Shown here: piece by piece, positions 10,325-20,048 of the stretch
Layout: each line of letters opens with the position of its first letter
How positions within the stretch are numbered: position 1 is the stretch's first letter
DNA from: Spinellus fusiger
Lineage: Eukaryota; Mucoromycota; Mucoromycetes; Mucorales; Phycomycetaceae
Direction of reading: 5' to 3'
DNA length: 64,000 bases
Assembly (NCBI GenBank): GCA_025094145.1
Contig: JALLLS010000125.1
Coordinates: 1 to 64,000, forward strand
The notes under the pieces: generated by a model
Seen by the model: only the letters and a program-made list of their open reading frames with translations
The model's database searches: none
Told to the model about the DNA's origin: nothing
Position numbers and translations under genes: made by a program

Positions 10325-11585
10325 GTTAAAGATTATTTTTATTAAAGGGGTATTTATCACATGCTTCAAAAAGTAAAGTGACCCCACAGAAAAGAAAAGA
10401 AAAGAAACAAAAAAACATCTAAGACTAAAAGATATAAAAAATGCTAAACTACTTGACAGAAAACTCTAAACTACTCTCTAAACTACTGTTCTGGAGGTCT
10501 TCCACCCAACATGCACTAAATGGTTGTGGCAGTGGGGGAGAGCAACCAGGAGACAGACAGAAAAGGTTTCATTCTTGTAAGGACCTAATACTGCCACCAG
10601 AGGCCAGCCACAGGGATCCAGGAGACAAGTCCTCAGGAAAGAAACAGTCTGGGCGACATAGTGTTTCTATGTGCCAGAGCAAGGCAAGCAAGGCAGGCCA
10701 CCACACAGGACAGGGAGCACCACAACGTGTTGACATGCTGTTGAGGCAGGAGTCAATAGGGTGAACCCCAGCAGAACAAACAGGCAGCAAAGACCAAAGG
10801 GAGGCAGGCACAAGAGAACACTCCAGCAGGTGATGGCGCGAGGTATGGTCAGAACCACAAGGACACTCTCTAGGCTTTCCAGGGAGCCACCCAAGACGCC
10901 AACGGACCAAACGGCTTCTCTCTGCTCTAGAAGCAGGCACCAACAGAACAGGATCAATTCCCAACAAGGGGCGGCAGTGTTTGATCAACACCATGGTGGT
11001 GGTGGCAAGGAACAGGTCAAACTTGTGCTGGCGGTACTCCTCAAAGAACAGCTTCAGCTGGCTATCTTTGGTAGGAACAGGGTCTGGCAGGGCAAGGTAC
11101 AGTGGGTTCTTTACCAGATATGAGCTCCTTCTGGCCATGGGCAGAGAGACAGAGAGCAGGACAAGAAGACAAGAGGAAGGCAAGGACCAAAAACGCAAGG
11201 CAAAACGGGTCACCAGCACATTTACTCTATGCTTCATGGAGGGCATGTTGGTAATGTGCTTCAGCACTGTTGTGGATGAAGTTGGGTGGCCACCCACCAG
11301 GAGATGGAGACACCTGTCTTGGAGCCTTTCAAGGGCCTTGAACTCTGTAGCCTTCAGATAGGAGATGGCCAGGCCAAACTCAAACTTTGGCCTCACAAAA
11401 GTCTTGTAAATGTGGGAGCAGAGGTGGAGAGAGAAGCCGGCACGGTTCACACCAACCAGGTTTAGGATGCCCATCACCTTGAGCACACCAGGGGACCGAG
11501 AAGACACCAAAGAGGAAGCAGACAGACCCTTCTTGCCAAAGGGCAGACCAAGATATGTCACCTCCTCTGCATGTGGAAGTGGCAC
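10325..11585 (-). mobile_element. LINE copy C, 5'-truncated, inserted at the tRNA-Thr 5' end
   Basis: A 1.26-kb 3' fragment of the same LINE family on the minus strand. It contains the ORF2 C-terminus (11585-10569) and about 245 bp of 3' UTR ending AATAAAAATAATCTTTAAC. It is flanked by the 15-bp duplication of the tRNA head. Strong 5' truncation is typical of target-primed reverse transcription. Confidence 0.9.
10569..11585 (-). pseudogene. LINE ORF2 C-terminal third (copy C)
   Basis: 338 uninterrupted codons in phase with the LINE end. It starts after the catalytic RT block, in the thumb region (EEVTYLGLPF, YKTFVRPKFEFGLAI, LERLQDRCLHLLVGGHPTSS). It continues past the point where copy B is broken, into a basic segment (SRAERSRLVRWRLGWLPGK) and a Cys/His motif CPCGSDHTSRHHLLEC, then stops at 10569. 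This supplies the ORF2 C-terminus missing from copies 1 and B. The CCHC-like motif is common at LINE ORF2 ends. Having lost its promoter and catalytic core, it is not functional. Confidence 0.85.
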
Positions 11586-11657
11586 GCCTGTTTAGCTCAG
11601 TGGTAGAGCGCTTGTCTTGTAAACAAGAGGTCGGTTGTTCAATCCAGCCACCAGGCA
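11586..11657 (+). tRNA. tRNA-Thr (anticodon TGT)
   Basis: A 72-nt cloverleaf. The acceptor arm GCCTGTT pairs with ACCAGGC (one mismatch at pair 6), with discriminator A. The D arm GCTC-AGTGGTA-GAGC contains the A box. The anticodon arm is CTTGT / CTTGTAA / ACAAG with anticodon TGT (reads ACA). The T arm is GGTTG / TTCAATC / CAGCC (B box). A T-run (TTTTT) follows at about 11660, a pol III terminator. There is no intron. The gene is intact although LINE C inserted at its first base, because the 15-bp duplication regenerated the 5' end. Confidence 0.95.
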
Positions 11658-11679
11658 TATTTTTGTATATTTTTAAATA

Positions 11680-11916
11680 CACCCCCAATGATTTTCTGGC
11701 CTTTAAGCAGTGATATCTTCTTCCTGCTTAAAGCATACAAAGGAATCTGGTTGGTTAACATGTGGTTAGACTCTGCTCTTTATTCACTCAATTGTATATT
11801 TCTTTTATACATATTTTCTACTACTATTTTACTACTATAAGCTATGATATGGGGTATATATCTGATGGTAGAATGCAAAAGTGTCAATGATATAATACAT
11901 CATATTGCTTGTGCAT
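11680..11916 (+). mobile_element. Left-end fragment of the CAC-ended transposon family
   Basis: Begins after TA at 11678-11679 with CACCCCCAATGATTTTCTGG, then CCTTTAAGCAGTGATATC. This matches the left end of the complete element at 13575 and of the copy at 45596. The segment 11840-11916 (GCTATGATATGGGGTATATA onward) also matches the reverse strand of 63990-63900, linking it to the partial copy at the right edge. It is cut off by the LTR at 11917. Confidence 0.7.
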
Positions 11917-12467
11917 TGAGATTGTTTGGACAAGATTAATGAGACTGAACAAAGATAATTTTTATTGAGTAAAGAAAGATTCATTATTTATACTTTTTGT
12001 GGGTGCTTATTCTTTGGTGGCTTCTACCTTATGGTAGTCATGATAGTCAACCTTATGGCTGCTTCACAATTACAACTAAATGGTTGGTAGGGACATTCTA
12101 CCTTATAGTAGAATTCACTCTCTTTGACCTTATGGTCAGTGTCTATATTACTACCTTATGGTAGTATTAATAACTACCACCTTATGGTTGGCTCATACGT
12201 TTTACTTAGTTGTAGTATTATTAGATTCAACCCTATGGCTGGTTCCTGGGATAAGCACTCCATTATTGGAACCATTAATTATTATGAGTCTTTACTCAAT
12301 TGACTCTGATAGGTCAATATTGCTCTGTTAGAATTATTAATGAAGATGGCTCTTGTTAAGTGTCTGATAGTACACTCAAGCTTTCATAGAGTATTCTGAA
12401 TGTCACAGCACACTACTCATGTTGACCTATTCATAGAGAATCTTTGGATTGAAGTTGGAACATGACA
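11917..12467 (-). mobile_element. Family-1 LTR, third copy
   Basis: 551 bp, beginning TGAGATTGTTTGG and ending GGAACATGACA on the plus strand, matching 2672-3327 throughout except for a deletion of about 100 bp near 12370. It carries seven of the CCTTATGG inverted repeats, plus the minus-strand TATA and AATAAA signals. The 5-bp flanks (TGCAT / GACAG) do not match, so it is not a clean solo insertion. It could be one LTR of a rearranged element. Confidence 0.85.
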
Positions 12468-12719
12468 GACAGATTTGGATGGTTTAGGCACTTGTTCTTT
12501 ATCTATTAACTTCTTTAAGCAAACAGCTGCTTCTCAGACAGTTCAACAATACTTAACAAGCAAAAAACAACTTCTTTATTATTCCTTCAGAAATAAGAGT
12601 CTTTTATACCCTTTTCCTAGCAATTATTAACCATCTAATATACTTGGTCTTCTATACTCTTGGCATTCTCTTGATAGACAATATGTGTGCTATCCTAAAG
12701 ATGTCTCAGCTTTATTACA
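12468..12719 (-). repeat. Possible second-family LTR adjoining the gypsy integrase
   Basis: The gypsy integrase frame stops being gypsy-like at 12720, just before minus-strand TGTAATAAAGCTGAG. Within the next 250 bp the minus strand has GGGTATAAAAGACTC followed by AATAATAAAGAAG, the TATA then poly(A) arrangement of an LTR. Neither a clean terminal CA nor a target duplication can be assigned, so this is tentative. Confidence 0.35.
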
Positions 12720-13572
12720 TAATCTTTGGAAAACCAAATAACAAAAATATAGACAGGAGTTCTTTTGCAATGGTTGTACTGTGTTTATCAGGCAATGCTC
12801 TTAGAATGGTGAACCTGGAGAAGTAATCAACTATCACTAGCATGAAATTATTGCCACTTGATGAGATAATGTCAAATGAGCCAAGATCCATGCACCAATG
12901 ATCTAGTGGTTGATCTGGCAGCACTGACTTTGGAGGATGATAACCCACTTTGTTAATATTGAATCTATTACACTCAAGACATTCACTTATGATGCATTGA
13001 ATATCTTTTTGCATATTAGTCCAATGTACACCATCATGATGTAATTGGTTTTCAATACTTTGCAATCCAAAATGCCCCAATAGATGAGCCTTGAAAATAA
13101 GATCATCTCTCTCATGAGCAGGTGGCATCATGTACTCAGCAAACTTAAGTGTTCTCATAATGGGATTATCATTCTCTTGTTCAGTTTGTATTAGTGAATT
13201 ATCTTTTTTCATGCTTGAAGATGACTGTTCACTTATCAACACTTCACTTGTATTACTTCTGAAAGCATCTGAACAAGACTTCTTTACTGGTCTGTATGAA
13301 TATTTCTGTTTACCCACTATGTTTTCTACTTTGTTTTTCTTGTCATTAGCAGAATTACTCCCCTCCAAGATGACAACATTGTCGTCATTGTTAGAGTACA
13401 GGCAACTCAAACAGTCTGGAATAAGATGCTTATAACCAGGAAGATAAATACAATCAAAATGGTAGGCAAAGATACATTCCCACCACCCTAGCATAAGTGC
13501 ATTAGGTGTTTCCTGAGTATTAAGGTATATCAGGCTCTTGTGATCTGTATGTAAGGTAAATGGAATAAGATA
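12720..13572 (-). pseudogene. Ty3/gypsy polyprotein, RNase H end to integrase core (3' part)
   Basis: Minus-strand frame. It starts inside RNase H (TLHTDHKSLIYLNTQ), continues with the chromatin-proximal YLPGYKHLIPDCLSCL block, then the integrase zinc-binding HHCC region (HLLGHFG ... C-x2-C-x-RFNINK) and the first part of the integrase core (HWCMDLGSFDIISS, VIVDYFSRF). It breaks off at GFPKIM, before the rest of the catalytic triad. The upstream part of the same gene lies at 17730-19631, and the CAC-ended transposon lies between them. Confidence 0.85.
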
Positions 13573-13574
13573 TA

Positions 13575-16500
13575 CACACCAGGAGATTTTTCTGGCCTTT
13601 AAGCAATGATATCCTTACCTTTTAAAACTGAAAATATCTTGCCTTTTATGGAACTGCATTTAAAACTGAAAACTTCCTGCCTTTTATGGAACTGTAATTG
13701 AAATCAAAGGTTTGCAAGTATCCAAAATTTTCTTACCTTTTATGGAATACCTCAATATCAAATTATATTATCAATAAAATATTGTTTATGAATAATATTG
13801 TTTATTATAATAATATAGCTAATAATACTGTAGCTAATAATAATATAGCTAATAATATACTATTACTATAGCTACTGCTGTTCTAGGTATATTCTTTCAT
13901 AGCAATAGAATCTATACCCTAGAAGCCTTGTGCTTTAATATTGAGAGATAGATAACTATGCTCAGGAGTATACCCTAGACAGCCTAGACTGTATAGAAGG
14001 AAGAAGACCACCTTGGACTGACTTGAGAAGAGTCTTAACTTATCTAATAACAGAAGAGTATATTAGTGATAGTTCAATCAAGAGAGATAGTATGCTTACC
14101 TTTTAGTTAATACTTGTCTTGAGAATAATAAGCCATATGCTATCTATTAAAAGAAGAGTCAGTACTATGTCTTGTACATTGCAATGAGCTCAAGCCCAGA
14201 TGATGACACTGCTTACCTTTTTATCTCAAGAATAGTCCTTGGTAGTGTCTATCACCTCCTTCTATTGTTTTTCTTTGTTAATAACCACACATTACCTTGC
14301 TTATTTATGCTCATCTTGACAAGTAATTAAGTATCAAATATTATGGGCAGTGTGAAAAACAAAAAAAGAATAACAGACAAAAGAATAAGAAAATATTTTC
14401 ATTTTGGTGACATATCACTTTAGCCTCCACTTTCCAATAATTTATTAAGTCAAAATCCTTAAGTCAAACAGCTCACTCTCTTTCTGTTTTTATATTGAAA
14501 TCTCTTTTACCATGTCCCTCACCACCATCAACTTCAAGAAGAATGAAATTCCTACCTGCACTGTCTGCCAAAAGACATTTAAGACCAAGGGAAATATGAA
14601 ATCATACCTTTCTACTCATAAAATGTAAGGATAATCTCAAGTCTAAAAGTAATGTTGCTCATTCTCTACTATGAATAGTTTAATGCCTGAGTCTTCTTCT
14701 GGGTATTTATTGTAGAAACAGAAGCATAGAATGATAAGAACCAAGCTCATTATGATTTCTTTCTATTGTTTACAGACCTCTCCCTGCCATCACCTCAGTC
14801 TTCCATGTAGAAGAGGAAGGTGATGATGACCAGGAGTTTGTTGTTGAAGATGAGGAAGTTCTTGAAAAAGAACCTCTTTGGGTTACTGGGGAAGATGATT
14901 TTGACAGCAGCAACAACACCTTTGAGGAGGCTGCCTCTGTAGATGATATCTTCCTATTCTCAACAAAGCTGGAGATGATCATACACTGTTTCTTTACTGA
15001 AAATGAGGAACATATCTCAAGAAGATTTGCAGGGGAGATCATCACCTTGTGCAAAGATGTGAGAGAGGCTTGTCTTGCCAATCCTCAGGAGAAAGTCCCT
15101 GCTTTAAACAAGGTTCTTAACCTTGAGAAGAGGGTGAGAGGCCATGTCCCCAAGTTCCACACCACCACCCATAATGTTACAGTGGTTGAAACCTGCAAAG
15201 GCTTGCCCCCCACCACCACCATCCACCAGTTCTCTATGAACAAACCCTCTGAGCATTTGAGGCTCCTCACCGCCAACCCCCTCAAGACAAAGATGCTCTC
15301 TACCCTGCCAGACAGAACTCCAAATCAACAAGTTTCTGTAACTCAGGGAGAGAAGTGGAGAACTCACCCGCTGTCTCAGCACCCCATGGTCACTGTTACC
15401 ATCAACAGTACTTCTGTTGATCTCTGGGTTGGAGACATTGTGCATGCCTCTCTTGGTGAAACAACAACAACAACAACAACATACAAGCTTGCCTCTTTCT
15501 TCATGCAACATGGTAGACTGATGGCTGAGGCTTATGAAGCAACACCTGGTTTCTCTGTTGGCAGCATTGTTATTCTTGACATTGTTAGAGACATTAAGAT
15601 TTCTTCCACTACCCACATTAACTCCACCAACCACCACCCTCTCAAAAGAGTCACTACTAGCTCCAGAAGACAGTTCATGCCAGTGAAAATTGTGCCTCTG
15701 AACTTGTTCTTAGATGACACAAGTGGAAACACCACCAAGAAGTGGAATAAGTTTGAGAGTTGGGTGATGTCTCCTGCCACAATGGCATTCAAAGAACAAA
15801 ACAGGGTTGAGAATATGTTCTTTCTTTGTACCAGCAACAAGTTGTCAGTGATAGAGATGCTTCTGGAGCTGGTAAAGGACTTGGAGATGTTGGAGAGAGG
15901 CATCAAGATGTTTGATGTGGAGTTTGGAGAATCTGTCCTTGTTGTTGGTGTACTTCACCTCATCATGGCAGACAATCCTATGCATGCGGCTGTGGCATGT
16001 AGTCTTGGTGCAAGTGCCAATCTACCATGTAGAAAATGTTTCTGGAGGAAGGGAAGTGGAAGTGCAGTAGTGGAGGGTGCCCCTGCCAGAAGAAGAGAAG
16101 AGTTGGTGGTGATGTGCCAACAGTACAACAACAACCCCAACAATGCCAGCCCCAGAAGTAACCCCAGCACTGGCTATAAGCTAACTGGTGGTAAAGCTCT
16201 CTTGTCTCTCCAGTTGTGGGATCCCTCCAAGGATTGCCCAGTAGAAATCTTGCATACTATCCTCCTTGGTGTTGCCAAACATCTTGTGATTGGTATGGTG
16301 CCATTTTACACAGAAAAAGAAGTCAAGCACTTGGAAGAAAGCTTCTTCAACTACAACTCAAAGGCTTTCACAAGAAAGCACTGCACAACTTTTTGTCTCT
16401 GTGGCTCATATCTCAGAAGAGATTTCAAGATCATTGTTCAGCAGATGCCCACCATTTTGAATCAATTAATTCAAAAACAACTCATCAGCAACAATACTTC

Positions 16501-17727
16501 AAAGGCAATCATTTTTGATTGTTTTGTTAAGCTTGGTTCTCTTGTATCCCTGTTATACATGCAAAGAATTGAAACATCCTTAGATGTTTATTTGAACAAT
16601 GTGGAGTCCATTGTCACAGATTTGAAGAGATCAATTGCCAACTACAATGCATTGGCAGCACCCAGCAAGTCTGCAAAGAAAGCAACCATTGGCAGCACTC
16701 TCAAGTTGCATTTGCTTGGTCATCTTTGTGAAGATATTACTTGCTTTGCCTTGCCCATTCATTATGAAACAGAAAAAGGCAAGCAATTCAACAAGTTTAT
16801 CTGTGAAAGGATAATCTTTACCAACAGATGCTTGCCCTCTCAAGATGTTGCTGTTTCCTTTGGGAAAAAGTACATGTTGGTACACATCTTCCAAGGTGGG
16901 TACTGGCAGGTACCAGGCTATGGTGGTCTTCTCACTGCTGGTGCCAAGGTTAAGCTGTTCCAACAGTTCTGTCCTCTTGTTCTCTCCCGTGAGCCTGCTG
17001 ATAATAACAGCAGCTCCAAAAGTATTGTTGTTGGTCTTGCTGGTTTGTTTTTGTTGTCTTCTGCTGTCTTGCCTGTCTTTGGTAAGATTGTTGCCATTGG
17101 GAAGAATATTGCCACAATTCTTTCATACAACTTCAAACTAGCCTCTGACCAAAACTCACTCACTCACTCACAACATCTGGCTTTTGCCAAAGAAACCCAC
17201 AACCTTTCCTCTTTTTTTGCCATTGGCCTTAAAGATAACATTGGAAACAATGTTGTCTTGCCCTTGAGCACCACTGTTGAGGTGAGCTATGATGGTGTAG
17301 TAGTTGTAGAGGCAGTTGACATTCAGTCAATGAATGAATGCACTGTGCTCAATGTAAGTAAGTTTGGCTCTCTCTTTTGGACAATGACCACTGGAGTTAA
17401 TTCCATGTGAGTCCCACAATAAATATTTTTAAACATTGTTATGCTGCAAATACTGTGGGTTTAAGGGTAACATATTATGTTAAGAGAGGAATATCAGTGA
17501 CTGAGTTATAAAATTAAGAAGATTCTTGTTCAATTTTTTGACTTTACAGCCAATTTTCTACTTTATAATTGTAAAGTCAATTATCTTTGTTCTGATAGGC
17601 AGGCGGAGTTTAAAATAGACCCTCTGGACAACAAAAATGCATTTTCAAACACATTAGCCAATCATAAGAAGATTTTGATTTTATCCTCAGAATATTTCCT
17701 TATATATCCCAAAAATCTCCTTGTGTG
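13575..17727 (+). mobile_element. Complete CAC-ended (CMC-like) DNA transposon in the gypsy gene
   Basis: 4153 bp bounded by CACACCAGGAGATTTTTCTG on the left and, inverted, CACACAAGGAGATTTTTGGG on the right, with TA on both sides (13573-13574 and 17728-17729). Removing the element with one TA gives a continuous gypsy RNase H reading K-W-L-Y-L-I-P-F-T-L-H-T-D-H, which fixes the boundaries and a TA duplication. The only gene is the transposase candidate at 14512-17410. CAC termini plus a two-base duplication and the transposase motifs fit the CACTA/Mirage/Chapaev (CMC) superfamily. The family name is inference. Confidence 0.85.
14512..17410 (+). CDS. C2H2 finger - transposase of the CAC-ended element, intact frame
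   Basis: Two exons, 14512-14624 and 14776-17410 (GT-AG intron), giving 915 codons with no break. Exon 1 encodes an N-terminal C2H2-like finger (CTVCQKTFKTKGNMKSYLSTHK) in which the first His position is Tyr. An acidic stretch follows (residues about 45-100). The central region carries LIMADNPMHAAVACSLGAS then CRKC (Asp plus C-x2-C), and further on PVEILHTILLGVAKHL. Together these resemble the Asp...CxxC...His arrangement of CMC/tnp2 transposases. I infer it catalyses excision and insertion of its own element. No stop or frameshift is visible, so it may be recently active. The alternative is a KDZ/Plavaka-type enzyme. Confidence 0.7.
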
Positions 17728-17729
17728 TA

Positions 17730-19631
17730 GCCACTTATGGAACTTGGTAAATGTATAAACAACAGCCAGTAGTTCTTGCTTAGTAGTACTGTGATTTCTT
17801 TCAGATACAGAAAGTTTATGTGAGACCATAGCAATATACTTTATGTCACCATCAATAACTTGATAAAGCATGCCACCAATACCAGTTATCAAGGCATCTG
17901 TAGCCACATGAAAACAATAGTGTAAGTCAGGTGGGGATATGACAGGTGCATTGTCCAACAATCTTTAAGGCTGCCCAAATTACAAAGATCATCCAACAGT
18001 GCAGCAATATCCAAGAAAGACAGAATTACTGACCAAAAGAAGTTCATAAAGCCAAGATAGCATTGGATCATTTTTCTGGTGGTAGGAATAGGCCATGTAT
18101 GAGCATTTGCCACTTTGCAAGGATCAGGTAGAAGCTGACCATTGATTAGAGACCAACCCAAAATGTGTATGCTATGCTGAGCAAATACAATTTTATCAGG
18201 GTTCAGTACCAGGTTAGCTTGTGTTAGGTGACTGATAACTGTAACCACACACTCAGTGTGATGTGAGAGTGATGGATAGGTACTGATTACAATATCATCA
18301 ATGTAAACATTGATGTAGGGCAAATCTTTAAATAAATTTGTAAGGACCCATTGAACTACATTGCCTACAAAAGTGATACCAAAACAAGCCTTTATAAAAC
18401 GGAATTGTCTGTTTGTATAAGGACAAGTAAAGGATAACTTTTCTCTGTCTTCTTCTATGACCAAGAAGCTTGTAAAACAAGAGTGAATGTCTAGTATAGT
18501 GTGAATTGGAGCTGCACCAATACGTTGATGGATAGAAGATATAAGTGGTAACTGTTGTCTATCATTGACTATGAGAAGTTGATTTACAAGACAAACATCA
18601 CAAACAATTCTGGGTTTATCATAGGAAGGATTACCCTGAGAATCTTTCTTCTTTACTACTAGCAACGGGCTATTATATGCAGTGTGTGAGGGAGCTTTTT
18701 CAATTACACCTTCATTTTGCCACACTTCCAACTGTTTTAACACAGCAGGACGATAAGCAATAGGCAGGTCATATTGTTGTTTATAAGCAACACATCCCGG
18801 TTTAGTTTTTAAATGAATAATAGCACCTGGTAAATTTCAGTATTTATTACTCATGTCTATCAGTGAATTCTTTTGTAACAATTCATTGACTTTGTTGAGC
18901 ATGGGTTGACGTTCATTTTCATCACCAAAAGGATCATTATTAGGTTTGATAAAATCGGGATCTATTGGATCTGGCTTCTTTGGTCCAGCACTATCAAAGT
19001 GAGAGCTGACCAATCCAGTGATACCAATATTCAATTAATGCAAAATATCCATACCAGGGCAAATAGGAACATTTTCAAGAGAAAAGAATGGAAACACTTC
19101 AAACGTGTGTGTTACAAGCAATTTATTGTAAAAGACATTCATCTTAACAGAGCCTAATCTTTTGTAAGTTGCGCTACTGTGGGCAAGCTGCACAAGACCA
19201 CTCTGCTCATTCAGAGGCTTGGTACCATGAGATTCAAAGAAGGCCAGGACAACAGAAGAAAAGGACGCACCCGTGTCAATGAGTGCATAGCACTTGACAT
19301 TTTCTACAATAACAGGAACAATTAATGAGTTAGATTTCAAACCAGGACATTTTGAGAATCTGTTATCAAACTTACATGCCTGTGCTTGTGTCGCCACCAT
19401 CAGAAACTTCTTGTCTGACAACTCTATGCCAGTTGACGAGGGCACAATGGTAGGTATGGCCTCTACATTCATAGATCTCTGCACCAGGGACGGCCGATCC
19501 CTGGGTTTGCTACCTGAACATTTGTGCTCAGGCGTCCAGTCAGGAGCATGGCACTTAAAGCATGTACCTCTCTTGGCTCTGTTTTTTTGCACTTCTCCAC
19601 TTGCTGCTGCCTTGCAGTTGTAAGGGACCAC
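17730..19631 (-). pseudogene. Ty3/gypsy polyprotein, zinc knuckle - protease - RT - RNase H (5' part)
   Basis: Reading leftward from 19631: a zinc knuckle (CFKCHAPDWTPEHKC), a retropepsin active site (CYALIDTGASFSSV), a linker, then reverse transcriptase (VVKKKD, RIVCDVCLVNQLL, TILDIHSCF, and YIDDIVI with the catalytic Asp pair) and the start of RNase H (FHVATDALITGIGGMLYQ, TKQELLAVVY). TAA at 19035-19037 and TGA at 18837-18839 interrupt the frame at Gln and Arg positions, and a one-base frameshift lies near 17960. Most of gag is missing. It continues at 13572 across the inserted transposon. Confidence 0.88.
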
Positions 19632-20046
19632 TGGGAACAGGTAGGAAGAAGGTACTAGGTGTTGTGCGTGATAGACGAGATAAGGTAGATAGTATAGGCT
19701 GATAGCAGATATCAGAATGAAGATTTATTTATGACAATTAGATGAGTATTTATACTGATTTCTCTAAGCTACTATCTAATTGCTAAGTATGAAATGTTAT
19801 ATGGAAAAATAAAAGAGTGTATGATCAGTGACATAGAAGTGATGTAAAATAAAGGAGTGGTATTGATGGCAGGGGAAATAGTGTAAAATAAGGAGTGTTC
19901 AAATTAGGTCATCACACCTATAAGAAAAGTTAACCTGAAAGAAAAGTTAACCTATACGAAAAGTTAACCAATACGAAAAGTTAACCTGAAGGAAAAGTTA
20001 ACCTATAAGAAAAATTAACCTGAAAGAAAAGTTAACCTTTTTTTTG
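19632..20046 (-). other. Truncated gypsy 5' region with an LTR-like module and short tandem repeats
   Basis: No coding region. The minus strand has AGTATAAATACTC followed within 30 bp by ATAAATAAATC, the TATA/poly(A) pattern of the LTRs here, so part of a 5' LTR may survive and abut the truncated gag. 19919-20040 is a separate tandem array. Confidence 0.4.
19919..20040 (+). repeat. Tandem array of about 17-bp units containing GTTAAC
   Basis: Seven or eight units of the form (CCTATAA/CCTGAAA)GAAAAGTTAA end to end. Each contains the palindrome GTTAAC, and units differ by one or two bases. The array stops about seven bases before the TA where the Tc1-like element is inserted. Confidence 0.85.
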
Positions 20047-20048
20047 TA

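Noticed and set aside
15085..17163. Minus-strand frames of 66-177 codons across the CMC transposase gene
   Set aside because: Shadows of the intact plus-strand gene. No motifs, and the plus frame explains the codon pattern.
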